A program made the position numbers and the translations under genes. From contig OZ257255.1 of NCBI GenBank assembly GCA_965279655.1, positions 3,038,001 through 3,102,000 on the forward strand: 64,000 bases of DNA. The letters run 5' to 3'. The first letter of the stretch is position 1. Each line of letters opens with the position of its first letter. This DNA is from SCTM01 sp965279655. GTDB lineage: Bacteria > Pseudomonadota > Alphaproteobacteria > Rhodospirillales > Rhodospirillaceae. This document shows positions 1 through 8,298 of this stretch, piece by piece. The notes below the pieces were generated by a model. The model searched no databases, was not told the origin of the DNA, and worked only from the letters and a program-made list of their open reading frames with translations.

Positions 1-2
1 AG

Positions 3-248
3 AAGAAGCCCGCCACACCTGGCGTCTTGGTACCGGTGGACGCGGTCAACGCGAACGGCGACACCGGAGTCGTGTTCGTGATTCATGGCAATGAAGTCGA
101 GCGGCGCACGGTGCGGCTAGGCGCACGCACGCCGGAGGGGCAAACTCTGCTGTCGGGCGTCACCGCCGGAGAGCAGCTCGCCACCGGAGACCTGTCCAAA
201 CTGACCGATAAGGCGCGCATCCGCGTCGAGGAACCGACCGCGCCTTAG
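3..248 (+). CDS. Efflux transporter periplasmic adaptor subunit (MacA/HlyD type), C-terminal part only
   Basis: The gene runs in from outside the window, so only the last 80 or so residues are seen. They look like the membrane-proximal end of a membrane-fusion adaptor: a VPVDAV stretch, a short beta-rich segment with VVFVIHG and VERRTVRLG, then GVTAGEQLATGD and an acidic tail. Adaptors of this family link an inner-membrane ABC or RND pump to an outer-membrane channel. The ATPase gene starts 30 bases downstream on the same strand, followed by six permeases, which favours an ABC (MacA-like) adaptor over an RND one. The family call is sound; the partner is inferred from position. Confidence 0.8.
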   Translation, partial: KKPATPGVLVPVDAVNANGDTGVVFVIHGNEVERRTVRLGARTPEGQTLLSGVTAGEQLATGDLSKLTDKARIRVEEPTAP

Positions 249-278
249 CAACCCCATCCGAAGAGTGAGGAGCCGCCG

Positions 279-983
279 ATGTCCCCGCCGACGAACGTCG
301 TATCCCTACGCAATGTGGTGAAGCACTATACGCGCGGCAAGGAGCGCATCGAGGTTCTGCACAGCATCAACCTCGACATCGCGCCGGGCGAGTTCCTCGC
401 CCTCATGGGCCCCTCGGGCTCCGGCAAGACCACCCTGCTCAACCTGATCGGCGGGCTCGATCGGCCGAGCGCCGGCGAGGTGACCGTCGGCGGTGAGCGC
501 GTGGATGCGCTCTCGGGCGGCGCGCTCTCCAAATGGCGCGCGCGCCACGTCGGCTTCATCTTCCAGTTCTACAATTTGATGCCGATGCTGTCGGCGGAGC
601 GGAACGTCGAACTGCCCTTGCTGCTGACGTCGCTGAACAGCGAGCAGCGCATGCGCAATGTCGGCGCCGCCCTGGAACTCGTCGGCTTGGCGGACCGCGC
701 CAAGCACAAGCCGGGCGAACTGTCCGGCGGCCAGCAGCAGCGCGTCGCCATCGCCCGCGCGCTGATCTCCGATCCTACCTTGCTGGTCTGCGACGAGCCC
801 ACCGGCGACCTCGACCGCGAGACCGCCGAGGAGATCATGGGCCTGCTGCAGATGCTGAATAAGCAGCAGGGCAAGACCATCATCATGGTCACGCACGATC
901 CGAAGGCCGCGGCCTATGCGTCGCGCCAGCTGCACATGGACAAGGGCCGCCTGGTCGAGGGCGACGCGCGCAACGCGGCGTAG
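279..983 (+). CDS. ABC transporter ATP-binding protein, MacB/LolD type
   Basis: A 234-residue stand-alone ATPase that would power the permeases that follow. Walker A (GPSGSGKT) is at residues 44-51, the Q-loop glutamine in FIFQFYN near 96, the signature LSGGQQQRVAIARAL from 148, and Walker B (LLVCDE) at 168-173, with EPTGDLD after it. Length and the DLDRETAEEI region fit the MacB/LolD/FtsE group, whose members drive mechanotransmission rather than membrane channel transport. The ATG follows a GAGGAG-like site. The first permease starts 12 bases after the stop. It is the only ATPase in the operon, so it presumably serves several permease pairs. Confidence 0.95.
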   Translation: MSPPTNVVSLRNVVKHYTRGKERIEVLHSINLDIAPGEFLALMGPSGSGKTTLLNLIGGLDRPSAGEVTVGGERVDALSGGALSKWRARHVGFIFQFYNLMPMLSAERNVELPLLLTSLNSEQRMRNVGAALELVGLADRAKHKPGELSGGQQQRVAIARALISDPTLLVCDEPTGDLDRETAEEIMGLLQMLNKQQGKTIIMVTHDPKAAAYASRQLHMDKGRLVEGDARNAA

Positions 984-995
984 GATGATGAAGTC

Positions 996-2141
996 ATGAA
1001 ATACCTGCCGCTGATCTGGGCCGGAATTTGGCGCAAGCGCACGCGCACCGCCTTCACCGTGCTCTCGGTGATGACGGCCTTCCTGCTGTTCGGGATGCTG
1101 CAGGGCGTGAACTCCGCCTTCACCCAGTCGGTGCGCAGCGCGAACATCAACCGCCTCTACGTCGCCAGCAAGTTCAGCATGATCGAGCCCCTGCCGCTGT
1201 CGATGCTGCAGCAGATCGAACAGGTGCCCGGCGTGACGCTGGCCACCTACGGCGTGTGGTTCGGCGGCTATTACCGTGAGCGCAAGAACTTCCTGTTGTC
1301 CTATCCCGTCGACGTGCGGCGCTACTTCGAGATGTTCCCGGAGATCCAAGTCTCCAAGGAGTTGATCGAAACGCTGGCCAACACCCGCACCGGCGCGGTG
1401 ATCGGCGTCGAACTCGCCAACAAGTACGGCTGGAAGGTGGGCGACAAGATCACCATCCCGTCGGGCATCTGGACCAAGGCCGACGGCACGCGGGAATGGA
1501 CGTTCGACATCGTCGGCATCTTCAACGACACCAGCGACTCCAGCCGCACGAACTCCCTGTTCTTCAACTATGAATACTTTGACGAGGCGCGCACGATCAC
1601 CCCCGGCACCGTGGCGTGGTACATCGTGCGCATCGCCGATCCGGCCCAATCCGTGCGCGTGGCCGAGGCGATCGACGCCACCTTCGCCAACAGCCCCCAG
1701 GAAACCCAGACCCAGAACGAGAAGGAATACGCCCAGGCCTATTTCAAGCAGTTCGGGGACATCAACCTCATCGTCAGCGCCATCATCGGCGCGGTGTTCT
1801 TCGCGCTCCTGTTCCTCACCGGCAACTCGATGATGCAGGCCATGCGCGAACGCATCCCGGAGATCGCGATCATGAAGACGTTGGGGCTTTCCGACATGGG
1901 CGTGGTCGGCCTGCTCGCCGCCGAAGCCCTGATCCTGTGCCTGGGGGCCGCGGCCATCGGCATGGCGCTCGCCTACTTCAGCTTCGGCCTGATCAAGAAC
2001 ATGGTCTACGCGTCCGGCATGCCGTCGATCGTCATCTTCATGGGGTTCGGCTGCGCCATAGCCCTTGCCATCATCACTGTTCTGCCGCCGGCCTGGCGGG
2101 CGAAGCAGCTCTCCATCGTCGACGGGTTGCGCAAGCACTGA
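996..2141 (+). CDS. ABC transporter permease A1 (FtsX/MacB-like)
   Basis: A 381-residue inner-membrane permease. There is an N-terminal transmembrane helix after WRKRTRT (residues about 12-35), a large periplasmic MacB_PCD-like domain (about 40-260), and three C-terminal helices, with EIAIMKTLG before the second. This is the FtsX/MacB four-helix topology. It belongs to a subtype here called A (about 380 residues, start like M-K-F-L-P-L-I-W-A-G-L-W-R-K), shared with the genes at 4500 and 5639. It has no ATPase domain of its own. Tight spacing on both sides indicates one transcript with the upstream ATPase. Substrate cannot be deduced. Confidence 0.9.
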   Translation: MKYLPLIWAGIWRKRTRTAFTVLSVMTAFLLFGMLQGVNSAFTQSVRSANINRLYVASKFSMIEPLPLSMLQQIEQVPGVTLATYGVWFGGYYRERKNFLLSYPVDVRRYFEMFPEIQVSKELIETLANTRTGAVIGVELANKYGWKVGDKITIPSGIWTKADGTREWTFDIVGIFNDTSDSSRTNSLFFNYEYFDEARTITPGTVAWYIVRIADPAQSVRVAEAIDATFANSPQETQTQNEKEYAQAYFKQFGDINLIVSAIIGAVFFALLFLTGNSMMQAMRERIPEIAIMKTLGLSDMGVVGLLAAEALILCLGAAAIGMALAYFSFGLIKNMVYASGMPSIVIFMGFGCAIALAIITVLPPAWRAKQLSIVDGLRKH

Positions 2142-2143
2142 TC

Positions 2144-3316
2144 ATGAGCAGCCTCACCCAATTCGTCGCCGTGTCGGGAATGAATTTCCGCAACCTGCCG
2201 CAGCGGGTCGGCACCTCGCTGGTCGTCGTCATCGGCGTCGCCGGCGTAGTGGCGGTGCTGATCTCGGTACTCGCCATGGCGACGGGCTTTTCGCACACGG
2301 TCGCCAGCACGGCGCGCAACGACCGGGTGCTGATCTTCCGCGGCGGGTCGCAATCGGAGCTGTCCTCGAGCCTGTCGCGGCGCGCCGCCGCGGTGATCGC
2401 CGACAGTCCGGGCATCCGGGTCGAGAACAATCAGCCGCTCGCTTCACCTGAAGCCATCGTGATGGTCAATGTCCCGAAGAAGGGCGACAAGAACGGCGCC
2501 AACGTGGCCTTGCGCGGCGTCAACCCCGTGGCGTTCGCGGTGCGTCCCGAAATCAAGCTCGTCAGCGGCCGCATGTTCCAGCCCGGCCTCGACGAACTCA
2601 TCGTCGGCACCGCGGCGCAGATCCAGTTCCAGGGCTTGGACGTCGGCAAGAAGATCGCCATCCGCGGCACCGAGTGGACGATCGTCGGCAATTTCACCAG
2701 CGCCGGCGACTCCCACGAATCCGAGATGCTGGCGGACGTGGAAGCGGTGATCACCGCCTATCGCCGCGAAGGTTTCCAGGCCGTGACCGCCCTGGTGGAC
2801 GACTTCACCAAGCTCAAGGACACCCTCACCAGCAACCCGGAACTCGGCATCGAGGTGGTGCGCGAGCCGGACTACTACCGCGAACAGAGCCGCCAGGTCG
2901 ACGCGATCCTGTACTTCGTCGCCTATGTCGTGGGCGGCATCATGGCCATCGGCGCGATCTTCGCCGCGCTGAACACCATGTATGCCGCCGTCAGCGCGCG
3001 CACCCTCGAGATCGCCACCCTGCGCGCCATCGGCTTCGGGCCGCTGCCCATCGTCGCCTCGATCCTGTGCGAGTCCATGCTGCTGGCGGTCCTCGGCGGC
3101 CTCCTGGGCGTGGCCGTGGCCTGGAGCGTGTTCAACGGCAGCGCCGTGAGCACGCTCGGCGGCAACTTCACGCAGATCGTGTTCCCCATCAGCGTCGATG
3201 CGCCCGTCATGATCACCGGCCTGATCTGGGCCGCCGTCGTCGGCCTGATCGGCGGCGTGTTCCCCGCCATCCGCGCCGCGCGCCTGCCCGTGGCGGCGGC
3301 GCTGCAGGGGCAGTGA
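2144..3316 (+). CDS. ABC transporter permease B1 (FtsX/MacB-like)
   Basis: A 390-residue permease of the second subtype (B) in this operon. B proteins carry NLPQR or similar before the first helix, a periplasmic domain with LVSGRMFQPGLDELIVG, and a C-terminal membrane region with AALNTMYAAVSART.EIATLRAIGFG and a terminal FPAIRAARLP. The ATG at 2144 was chosen because it lies two bases after the A1 stop and gives a start matching the other B copies; longer readings upstream overlap A1. Together with A1 it may form a LolC/LolE-like heterodimer on a dimer of the shared ATPase; that pairing is inference. Confidence 0.9.
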   Translation: MSSLTQFVAVSGMNFRNLPQRVGTSLVVVIGVAGVVAVLISVLAMATGFSHTVASTARNDRVLIFRGGSQSELSSSLSRRAAAVIADSPGIRVENNQPLASPEAIVMVNVPKKGDKNGANVALRGVNPVAFAVRPEIKLVSGRMFQPGLDELIVGTAAQIQFQGLDVGKKIAIRGTEWTIVGNFTSAGDSHESEMLADVEAVITAYRREGFQAVTALVDDFTKLKDTLTSNPELGIEVVREPDYYREQSRQVDAILYFVAYVVGGIMAIGAIFAALNTMYAAVSARTLEIATLRAIGFGPLPIVASILCESMLLAVLGGLLGVAVAWSVFNGSAVSTLGGNFTQIVFPISVDAPVMITGLIWAAVVGLIGGVFPAIRAARLPVAAALQGQ

Positions 3317-3322
3317 GGGCGC

Positions 3323-4492
3323 ATGAACACAGTCGCCCAGATCAAGGTCGTCACGGCCATGAATCTCCGGGCGATTCCCCAACGTAAAGGGGCGTCCGCG
3401 GTCATCGTCATCGGCATGGCCTGCGTCGTGGGCGTGGTGCTGTCGGTCTTGTCCCTGTCCGAGGGTTTCGTGGAAGCGATGGGCGCGGTGGCACCCGCGG
3501 ACCAGGCCGTCGTCATGATGGAAGGCGCGCTCTTTCCGTCCTCCAGCCAGATCACCCGCGAGAACGCGGTCACCGCCATGGACGCTGAGGGCATCCGCAA
3601 GACCGCGGACGGCAAGCCCATCGCCTCGGCGGAGTTCTACGCGAACGTCCCGGTGACGAAGAAGAAGGACGGCTTCGACACCGTCGTGACCCTGGTCGGC
3701 ATGAGCGCCCAAGGGTCCGTGCTCAACGCGCAGAACAAGATCGTGGCCGGCCGCATGTTCGAGCCGGCGGTGCATGAGCTGATCGTGGGTCGCTCGCTCC
3801 AGACCCAGTTCGAAGGGCTGGAATTGGGACAGATCATCCCATTGCCGGAAGGCAACTGGAGCATCGTCGGCGTCTACGCCGCGACCCACCCGATGGCGGA
3901 ATCCGCCGTGATCGGCGATACCGACACCCTGAGTTCCGCCTTCCGGCGTCAGAACTACAACGCCGTCAGAGTGCAATTGGAATCCCCGGACGCTTTCGAT
4001 CGCTTCAAGGCATCCCTGACGACCAACCCAAGTTTGTCGGTCCAGGTGCGCCGGCAGAGCGAGGTCATCGCCGAACAGGGCAAGCCCCTCGCCGACCTTT
4101 TGCGCTTCATCGGGATCACCCTGGGCATCATCATGGGCGCGGGCGCGGTGTTCGGGGCGCTCAACACGATGTACACCGCCGTCAGCACGCGGCGGCGTGA
4201 GATCGCGACCCTGCGGGCGATCGGTTTCGGCGCCACTCCGGTGGTGATCTCGGTCCTGGCGGAAGCGCTCATGCTCGCGCTCGTTGGCGCGGTCATTGGC
4301 GGCGCCGTCGCCTGGGCCGCCTTCAACGGCAACACCCACACCGCCGGCGGCGGTGTGTTCTATCTGCGGATTTCGGGAGGCCTTCTGGTAGTGGGAGTGG
4401 TCATCGCACTCGTCATCGGCTTCTTCGGCGGCCTGTTCCCGGCCATCCGCGCCGCGCGCTTGCCGATCATCGACGCCCTGCGGGCCCGGTGA
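3323..4492 (+). CDS. ABC transporter permease B2 (FtsX/MacB-like)
   Basis: A 389-residue B-type permease that directly follows B1, six bases after its stop. It repeats the B1 pattern: AIPQRKGASAVIVIGMA before the first helix, VAGRMFEPAVHELIVGRS in the periplasmic domain, GALNTMYTAVSTRRREIATLRAIGFG in the membrane region, and FPAIRAARLPIIDALRAR at the end. The resemblance to B1 and to the gene at 6775 is close enough to indicate tandem duplication. Four predicted transmembrane helices; inner membrane. No substrate clue. Confidence 0.9.
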   Translation: MNTVAQIKVVTAMNLRAIPQRKGASAVIVIGMACVVGVVLSVLSLSEGFVEAMGAVAPADQAVVMMEGALFPSSSQITRENAVTAMDAEGIRKTADGKPIASAEFYANVPVTKKKDGFDTVVTLVGMSAQGSVLNAQNKIVAGRMFEPAVHELIVGRSLQTQFEGLELGQIIPLPEGNWSIVGVYAATHPMAESAVIGDTDTLSSAFRRQNYNAVRVQLESPDAFDRFKASLTTNPSLSVQVRRQSEVIAEQGKPLADLLRFIGITLGIIMGAGAVFGALNTMYTAVSTRRREIATLRAIGFGATPVVISVLAEALMLALVGAVIGGAVAWAAFNGNTHTAGGGVFYLRISGGLLVVGVVIALVIGFFGGLFPAIRAARLPIIDALRAR

Positions 4493-4499
4493 AAAACCC

Positions 4500-5642
4500 A
4501 TGATGAAATTCCTTCCCCTCGTCTGGTCCGGGCTGTGGCGCAAGCCGAGCCGAACGATCCTCACCGCGCTCGCGGTCCTGGCCGCCTTCGCGCTGGTGGG
4601 GGCCCTCGGCGCCGTCGACGCGGGCTTCCGCCAAATCCGCGAGACCTCTCTCATGGACCGTCTGTACGTGGACGCACGGTTCGGGAGAACCATGCCGCGC
4701 GCCTATGAGGAACAGATCGCGGCGATTCCGGGCGTGACCTTGGTCGCGCCGCGGAGCCAATTGTTCGGCACCTACCAGGGGCCGCGGAATTTTTTGAATA
4801 TCAACGCGACCGACGATCGCTTCTTCGACGCATACCCCCAGATCGTCATCACGCCGGAGCAACGCCGTACCTTGGCGAACACCCCCAACGGCGTCGTCCT
4901 TGGGGGCGGCATCGCCAAGAAATACGGCATTAAGGCCGGCGACACGATCCCGCTGGAATCGCCCGTGCTCCGCGTGGACGGCGACAAGGTGTGGAAGCTG
5001 GAAGTCATCGCCATCGTCGGAACCACCACCGAGCCGCCCGAGATGAACTATTGGCAGGTCATGAACTGGCGTTACTACGACGAGGCGCGGCTGCGCGACA
5101 AAAGCACCATCAGCCGTTACCTGCTGCGCATCGGCAACCCGGAAGATGCGGCGCGCATCATCCGCGAGATCGACGGGCTCTTCGCCAGTTCCTCGGCGCC
5201 GACGCGCACCATGACCGAGCGCAGCAGCACGGAGAACAACTTGCAATCGCTCGGCGACATCAACTTCTTCGTCGATGCGATCGTCGCGGCGGTTCTGTTC
5301 ATGCTCATGTTCCTGACCGGGAACACCATGACCCAGTCCGTACACGAACGCATGACCGAGTTGGCGGTGATGAAGACGCTGGGATTCACCGACGCCGGCG
5401 TCGCTGGACTTCTGATCGCGGAAGCGGCGCTCCAGATCCTGCCCGTCGCCGTTGCGGGCCTTTTCCTGGGAACGCAAGCGGTCGCGTTCTCGCCGCAGAA
5501 TTTCCCCAGGAGCATGGGCATGCCCTGGGCGGCGATCGCCGCCGGTTTCGCCGCCGCCCTGGTCGTGGCGTGCGTGAGCAGCTTCCTCCCGGCCTGGCAG
5601 CAAGGCCGCCGCCCCGTCGTGGATGCCCTGGCCGACCGATGA
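4500..5642 (+). CDS. ABC transporter permease A2 (FtsX/MacB-like)
   Basis: A 380-residue A-type permease, second of three. It starts with KFLPLVWSGLWRKPSRT and has the A-type periplasmic region (ANTPNGVVLGGGIAKKYG) and ERMTELAVMKTLGFTDAG before the last helices. Start could be ATG at 4500 or the ATG at 4503; the second matches the A3 start better. Its stop overlaps the next start in an ATGA, a sign of translational coupling with A3. Topology is one N-terminal and three C-terminal helices around a large periplasmic domain. Confidence 0.9.
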   Translation: MMKFLPLVWSGLWRKPSRTILTALAVLAAFALVGALGAVDAGFRQIRETSLMDRLYVDARFGRTMPRAYEEQIAAIPGVTLVAPRSQLFGTYQGPRNFLNINATDDRFFDAYPQIVITPEQRRTLANTPNGVVLGGGIAKKYGIKAGDTIPLESPVLRVDGDKVWKLEVIAIVGTTTEPPEMNYWQVMNWRYYDEARLRDKSTISRYLLRIGNPEDAARIIREIDGLFASSSAPTRTMTERSSTENNLQSLGDINFFVDAIVAAVLFMLMFLTGNTMTQSVHERMTELAVMKTLGFTDAGVAGLLIAEAALQILPVAVAGLFLGTQAVAFSPQNFPRSMGMPWAAIAAGFAAALVVACVSSFLPAWQQGRRPVVDALADR

Positions 5643-6772
5643 AATTCCTCCCCCTTATCTGGGCCGGGCTGTGGCGCAAGCGGATGCGGACGGTGCTGAC
5701 GTTGCTCGCCACCGTCACCGCGTTCATGCTGTTCGGCTTGCTGGAGAACGTCTCTGACGGGTTCCGTCAGATCGAGGCGACATCGCATGAAGATATGCTG
5801 TTGGTCATCGGCGCCTACAGCAAGCGCATTACGATCGCCGCGGTCGATCAGGTGCAGCGCGTGCCCGGCGTGGTGAAGACGTCATACCAATCCGGAATTT
5901 TTGGAACTTATAAGGACCCCAAGACGGTGCGCGGCGTCAATTTCGTCGACGACGGCTACTTCGACGTGATGGACGACGTCATCATCACCCGCGCCCAGCG
6001 TGACGAGCTTGCCCGCACGCGCGACGGCATCGTGGTCATGCGGGCGATGGCGAAGGAGTTCGACCTGAAGATTGGCGATAGGTTCAATCTCACGGCCCCG
6101 CCCTCCATCAAGGTCAAGGATGGCACCAGCGTCTGGAGCTTCCAGATCGTCGGCATTGTCGATCACGTGCAGCCCGATGCGCGCTTCGCGATCGGCAACT
6201 ATGCCTTTTACAGCGAGAACCGTCCCGCGCCGAGCTTGAGCGCGATCTTCGCCAAGATTTCCGATCCCAAAGATGCCGTGCGCATCGGCAAGGAGATCGA
6301 CAAGATCTTCCAGAACTCCGACACCCCCACGCGCACCGGCTCTCAACGCTCGTTTTTTCAATCCGGCCTCAGCAGCCTCGGCAACGTGCATTTCATGGTC
6401 AACGCGGTGGCGTTGGGCGTGATGACCATGCTTCTATTCCTCACCGCCAATGTGTTGATGCAGAGCGTGCGTGAGCGCGCGCCGGAATTCGCCGTCCTTT
6501 CCATCCTGGGCTTCTCCCAGGAGGGCGTGTTGGCCGTGGTCATCGCCGAAGCTATCGGCCTGTGCCTGATGGGTGCGGTCATCGGGATGATCGCCGCCGC
6601 CGTTGCCGCGCCCTTGATCTCCCTCACCGGGGCGCCCCACGCACCCACGCTCACGCTGCGATCCATCGGCTTGGCCGCCTTTGCCGCGATCCTTGTCGGC
6701 GCTCTGGGTTGCGTGATGCCCTTGTGGCGCATGCGCCGCATGAGCATCGTCGACGTGCTGGCGGGGCGTTGA
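5639..6772 (+). CDS. ABC transporter permease A3 (FtsX/MacB-like)
   Basis: A 377-residue A-type permease. The ATG at 5639 overlaps the TGA of A2 (ATGA) and yields the A-type start KFLPLIWAGLWRKRMRT. The periplasmic part has DGIVVMRAMAKEFDLKIGD; the membrane part has ERAPEFAVLSILGFSQEGV. Its membrane segment has diverged more from A1 and A2 than they have from each other (FAVLSILGF in place of the AVMKTLGF pattern). It is followed two bases later by a B-type gene, giving a third A-B pair. Confidence 0.9.
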   Translation: MKFLPLIWAGLWRKRMRTVLTLLATVTAFMLFGLLENVSDGFRQIEATSHEDMLLVIGAYSKRITIAAVDQVQRVPGVVKTSYQSGIFGTYKDPKTVRGVNFVDDGYFDVMDDVIITRAQRDELARTRDGIVVMRAMAKEFDLKIGDRFNLTAPPSIKVKDGTSVWSFQIVGIVDHVQPDARFAIGNYAFYSENRPAPSLSAIFAKISDPKDAVRIGKEIDKIFQNSDTPTRTGSQRSFFQSGLSSLGNVHFMVNAVALGVMTMLLFLTANVLMQSVRERAPEFAVLSILGFSQEGVLAVVIAEAIGLCLMGAVIGMIAAAVAAPLISLTGAPHAPTLTLRSIGLAAFAAILVGALGCVMPLWRMRRMSIVDVLAGR

Positions 6773-6774
6773 TC

Positions 6775-7944
6775 ATGAACCTTCTCGCGCAAATCGCCGC
6801 TGTCCTGCGCCTGAGCGTCGGCACGCTCGCCCAGCGTCTCGGTCCGTCGTCGGTGATCGTCACCGGCATGGCCCTGGTGGTCGCGATCTTCATCTCGCTG
6901 CAATCTCTCGCGGTGGGTTTTCGCGTCATCCTCGACCTAGGCTCGCGGCCAGACCGGGTGATGGTGGTCACGAAAGGCGCGCTCGGCACCTTGGGCAGTA
7001 TCATCAGCCGAACCGATGCGCCCACGATCATCGACACGCCCGGCGTCAAACGCGATAGCGATGGACAGCCCATCGCCTCGGCCAGCGTGTTCGCGGATTT
7101 TCCATTGGTCAAAAAATCGGACGGCTTGCTCGCCTTTACGATGATTCACGGCGTCGGGCCCAAATCGATGCAGGTGTGGCCCGAACGGCGCCTGATCGCG
7201 GGCCGCATGTTCGAGCCGGGCCTACGCGAAGTGATCGTGGGCAGAAGCGCGCAAGCCCAGTTTGAGGGGCTCGACCTCGGCGCGCAGATCATCCTTCCGG
7301 GCGGCGATTGGACGGTGGTGGGCGTATTCTCCACCGACGGCGGCATCGGCGATTCCATGGTCGTCGGCGATGTCGAGACCCTGATGGCGGCGCTGTCGCA
7401 GCCCAACTTCAGCGCCGTGAACCTGAAAATGGACTCACCTGCGGACTACGCGCGGGTGAGCGAAGCCATCGGGACCAACCCGTCGCTCACCGTTGACGCC
7501 CTTCGCGAAAGGGATTTTTACACCAAGCGTTACGAGTTCGTGATTCAGCTGCTGCAGACAACTGCGATTGTCTTGGGCGCGTTGATGGCCGCCGGCGCGA
7601 TCTTTGGCGCACTCAACACCATGTACTCCGCGGTAAGCGACCGGCGCCGCGAAATCGGCACCTTGCGCGCGCTTGGCTTCGGCGGTCTGCCGGTCGTCAT
7701 CTCCGTGCTGGTGGAGGCGCTGCTGCTCTGCGCGATCGGAGCGGTCATAGGCACGTTGATCGCTTGGATCGCCTTCGACGGCAGCGAACACGTCATCCAG
7801 GGCGCCGTCATTACGCTGCGCGTCACCCCCGGCGTCGTGGCGATGGGCATCGCCCTTGCCAGCCTCGTCGCCCTGCTCGGCGGCCTCTTCCCCGCCATCC
7901 GCGCCGCGCGGATGCCGATTGTGGAAGCGCTGCGGGCGACCTGA
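6775..7944 (+). CDS. ABC transporter permease B3 (FtsX/MacB-like)
   Basis: A 389-residue B-type permease and the last gene of the operon. It has LAQRLGPSSVIVTGMAL at the first helix, LIAGRMFEPGLREVIVGRS in the periplasmic domain, GALNTMYSAVSDRRREIGTLRALGFG in the membrane part and FPAIRAARMPIVEALRA at the end. The start at 6775 is two bases after the A3 stop and aligns with the other B starts. A repeat array, not an obvious rho-independent terminator, lies downstream. Confidence 0.9.
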   Translation: MNLLAQIAAVLRLSVGTLAQRLGPSSVIVTGMALVVAIFISLQSLAVGFRVILDLGSRPDRVMVVTKGALGTLGSIISRTDAPTIIDTPGVKRDSDGQPIASASVFADFPLVKKSDGLLAFTMIHGVGPKSMQVWPERRLIAGRMFEPGLREVIVGRSAQAQFEGLDLGAQIILPGGDWTVVGVFSTDGGIGDSMVVGDVETLMAALSQPNFSAVNLKMDSPADYARVSEAIGTNPSLTVDALRERDFYTKRYEFVIQLLQTTAIVLGALMAAGAIFGALNTMYSAVSDRRREIGTLRALGFGGLPVVISVLVEALLLCAIGAVIGTLIAWIAFDGSEHVIQGAVITLRVTPGVVAMGIALASLVALLGGLFPAIRAARMPIVEALRAT

Positions 7945-8047
7945 TCAAACTGCACACACCGTGAGCTTTGACGAATCGTCGCCGGGCCGCTATGTCCCCA
8001 GTTTGTTCTTTGCCATTGTGAACACCTTCTATGGACGACGCGCGGCC

Positions 8048-8290
8048 CGACATTTCGCGCGTAAATCCCGCCCGTGCGCGAAATTTTCCTAGCCGATTCA
8101 ACGCGGTCGGTCTTGTGCGGAAATTTTCCGCGCGTATTTCGCGCGATAAAACGCGCGGGGACCCGGAAATTTCTCCGCGTATTCGCCGCGTAAACGCGGG
8201 CGACCTGACGGAATTTTCGTTGCTTATCCGCCGCTTGCGCCGAGGGCCGGAAAAATCACCGCGTATTCACCGCGTTAAAACGCGGTGGGA
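8048..8290. repeat. Array of degenerate hairpin repeats (GGAAATTTTCC / CGCG-TAAAA-CGCG)
   Basis: The gap from 7945 to 8298 has no gene. Its second half carries about five imperfect copies of a 40-46 base unit: a GGAAATTTTCC-like box at about 8080, 8119, 8165, 8210 and 8249, most followed by CCGCGTATTC and a small hairpin. The hairpins are CGCG arms around an A/T loop, at about 8140-8157, 8186-8200 and 8268-8287; the last is CACCGCG-TTAAAA-CGCGGTG with perfect 7-base arms. A similar single unit, inverted, lies at 38341-38396. Function unknown; it lies after the ABC operon and against the end of the convergent peptidase gene. Confidence 0.75.
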
Positions 8291-8298
8291 ACCGCCGC

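Noticed and set aside
306..2138. Very long minus-strand reading frame opposite the ABC operon
   Set aside because: Translation is Arg/His/Gly/Asp-rich without any fold signature, typical antisense shadow of GC-rich genes; the plus strand encodes clear ABC proteins.
2444..4693. 749-codon minus-strand frame opposite permeases
   Set aside because: Same shadow composition, no recognisable motif, and it spans three real plus-strand genes.
7945..8298. CRISPR array
   Set aside because: Repeats are degenerate, spacing is not spacer-like and no cas genes occur in the window.
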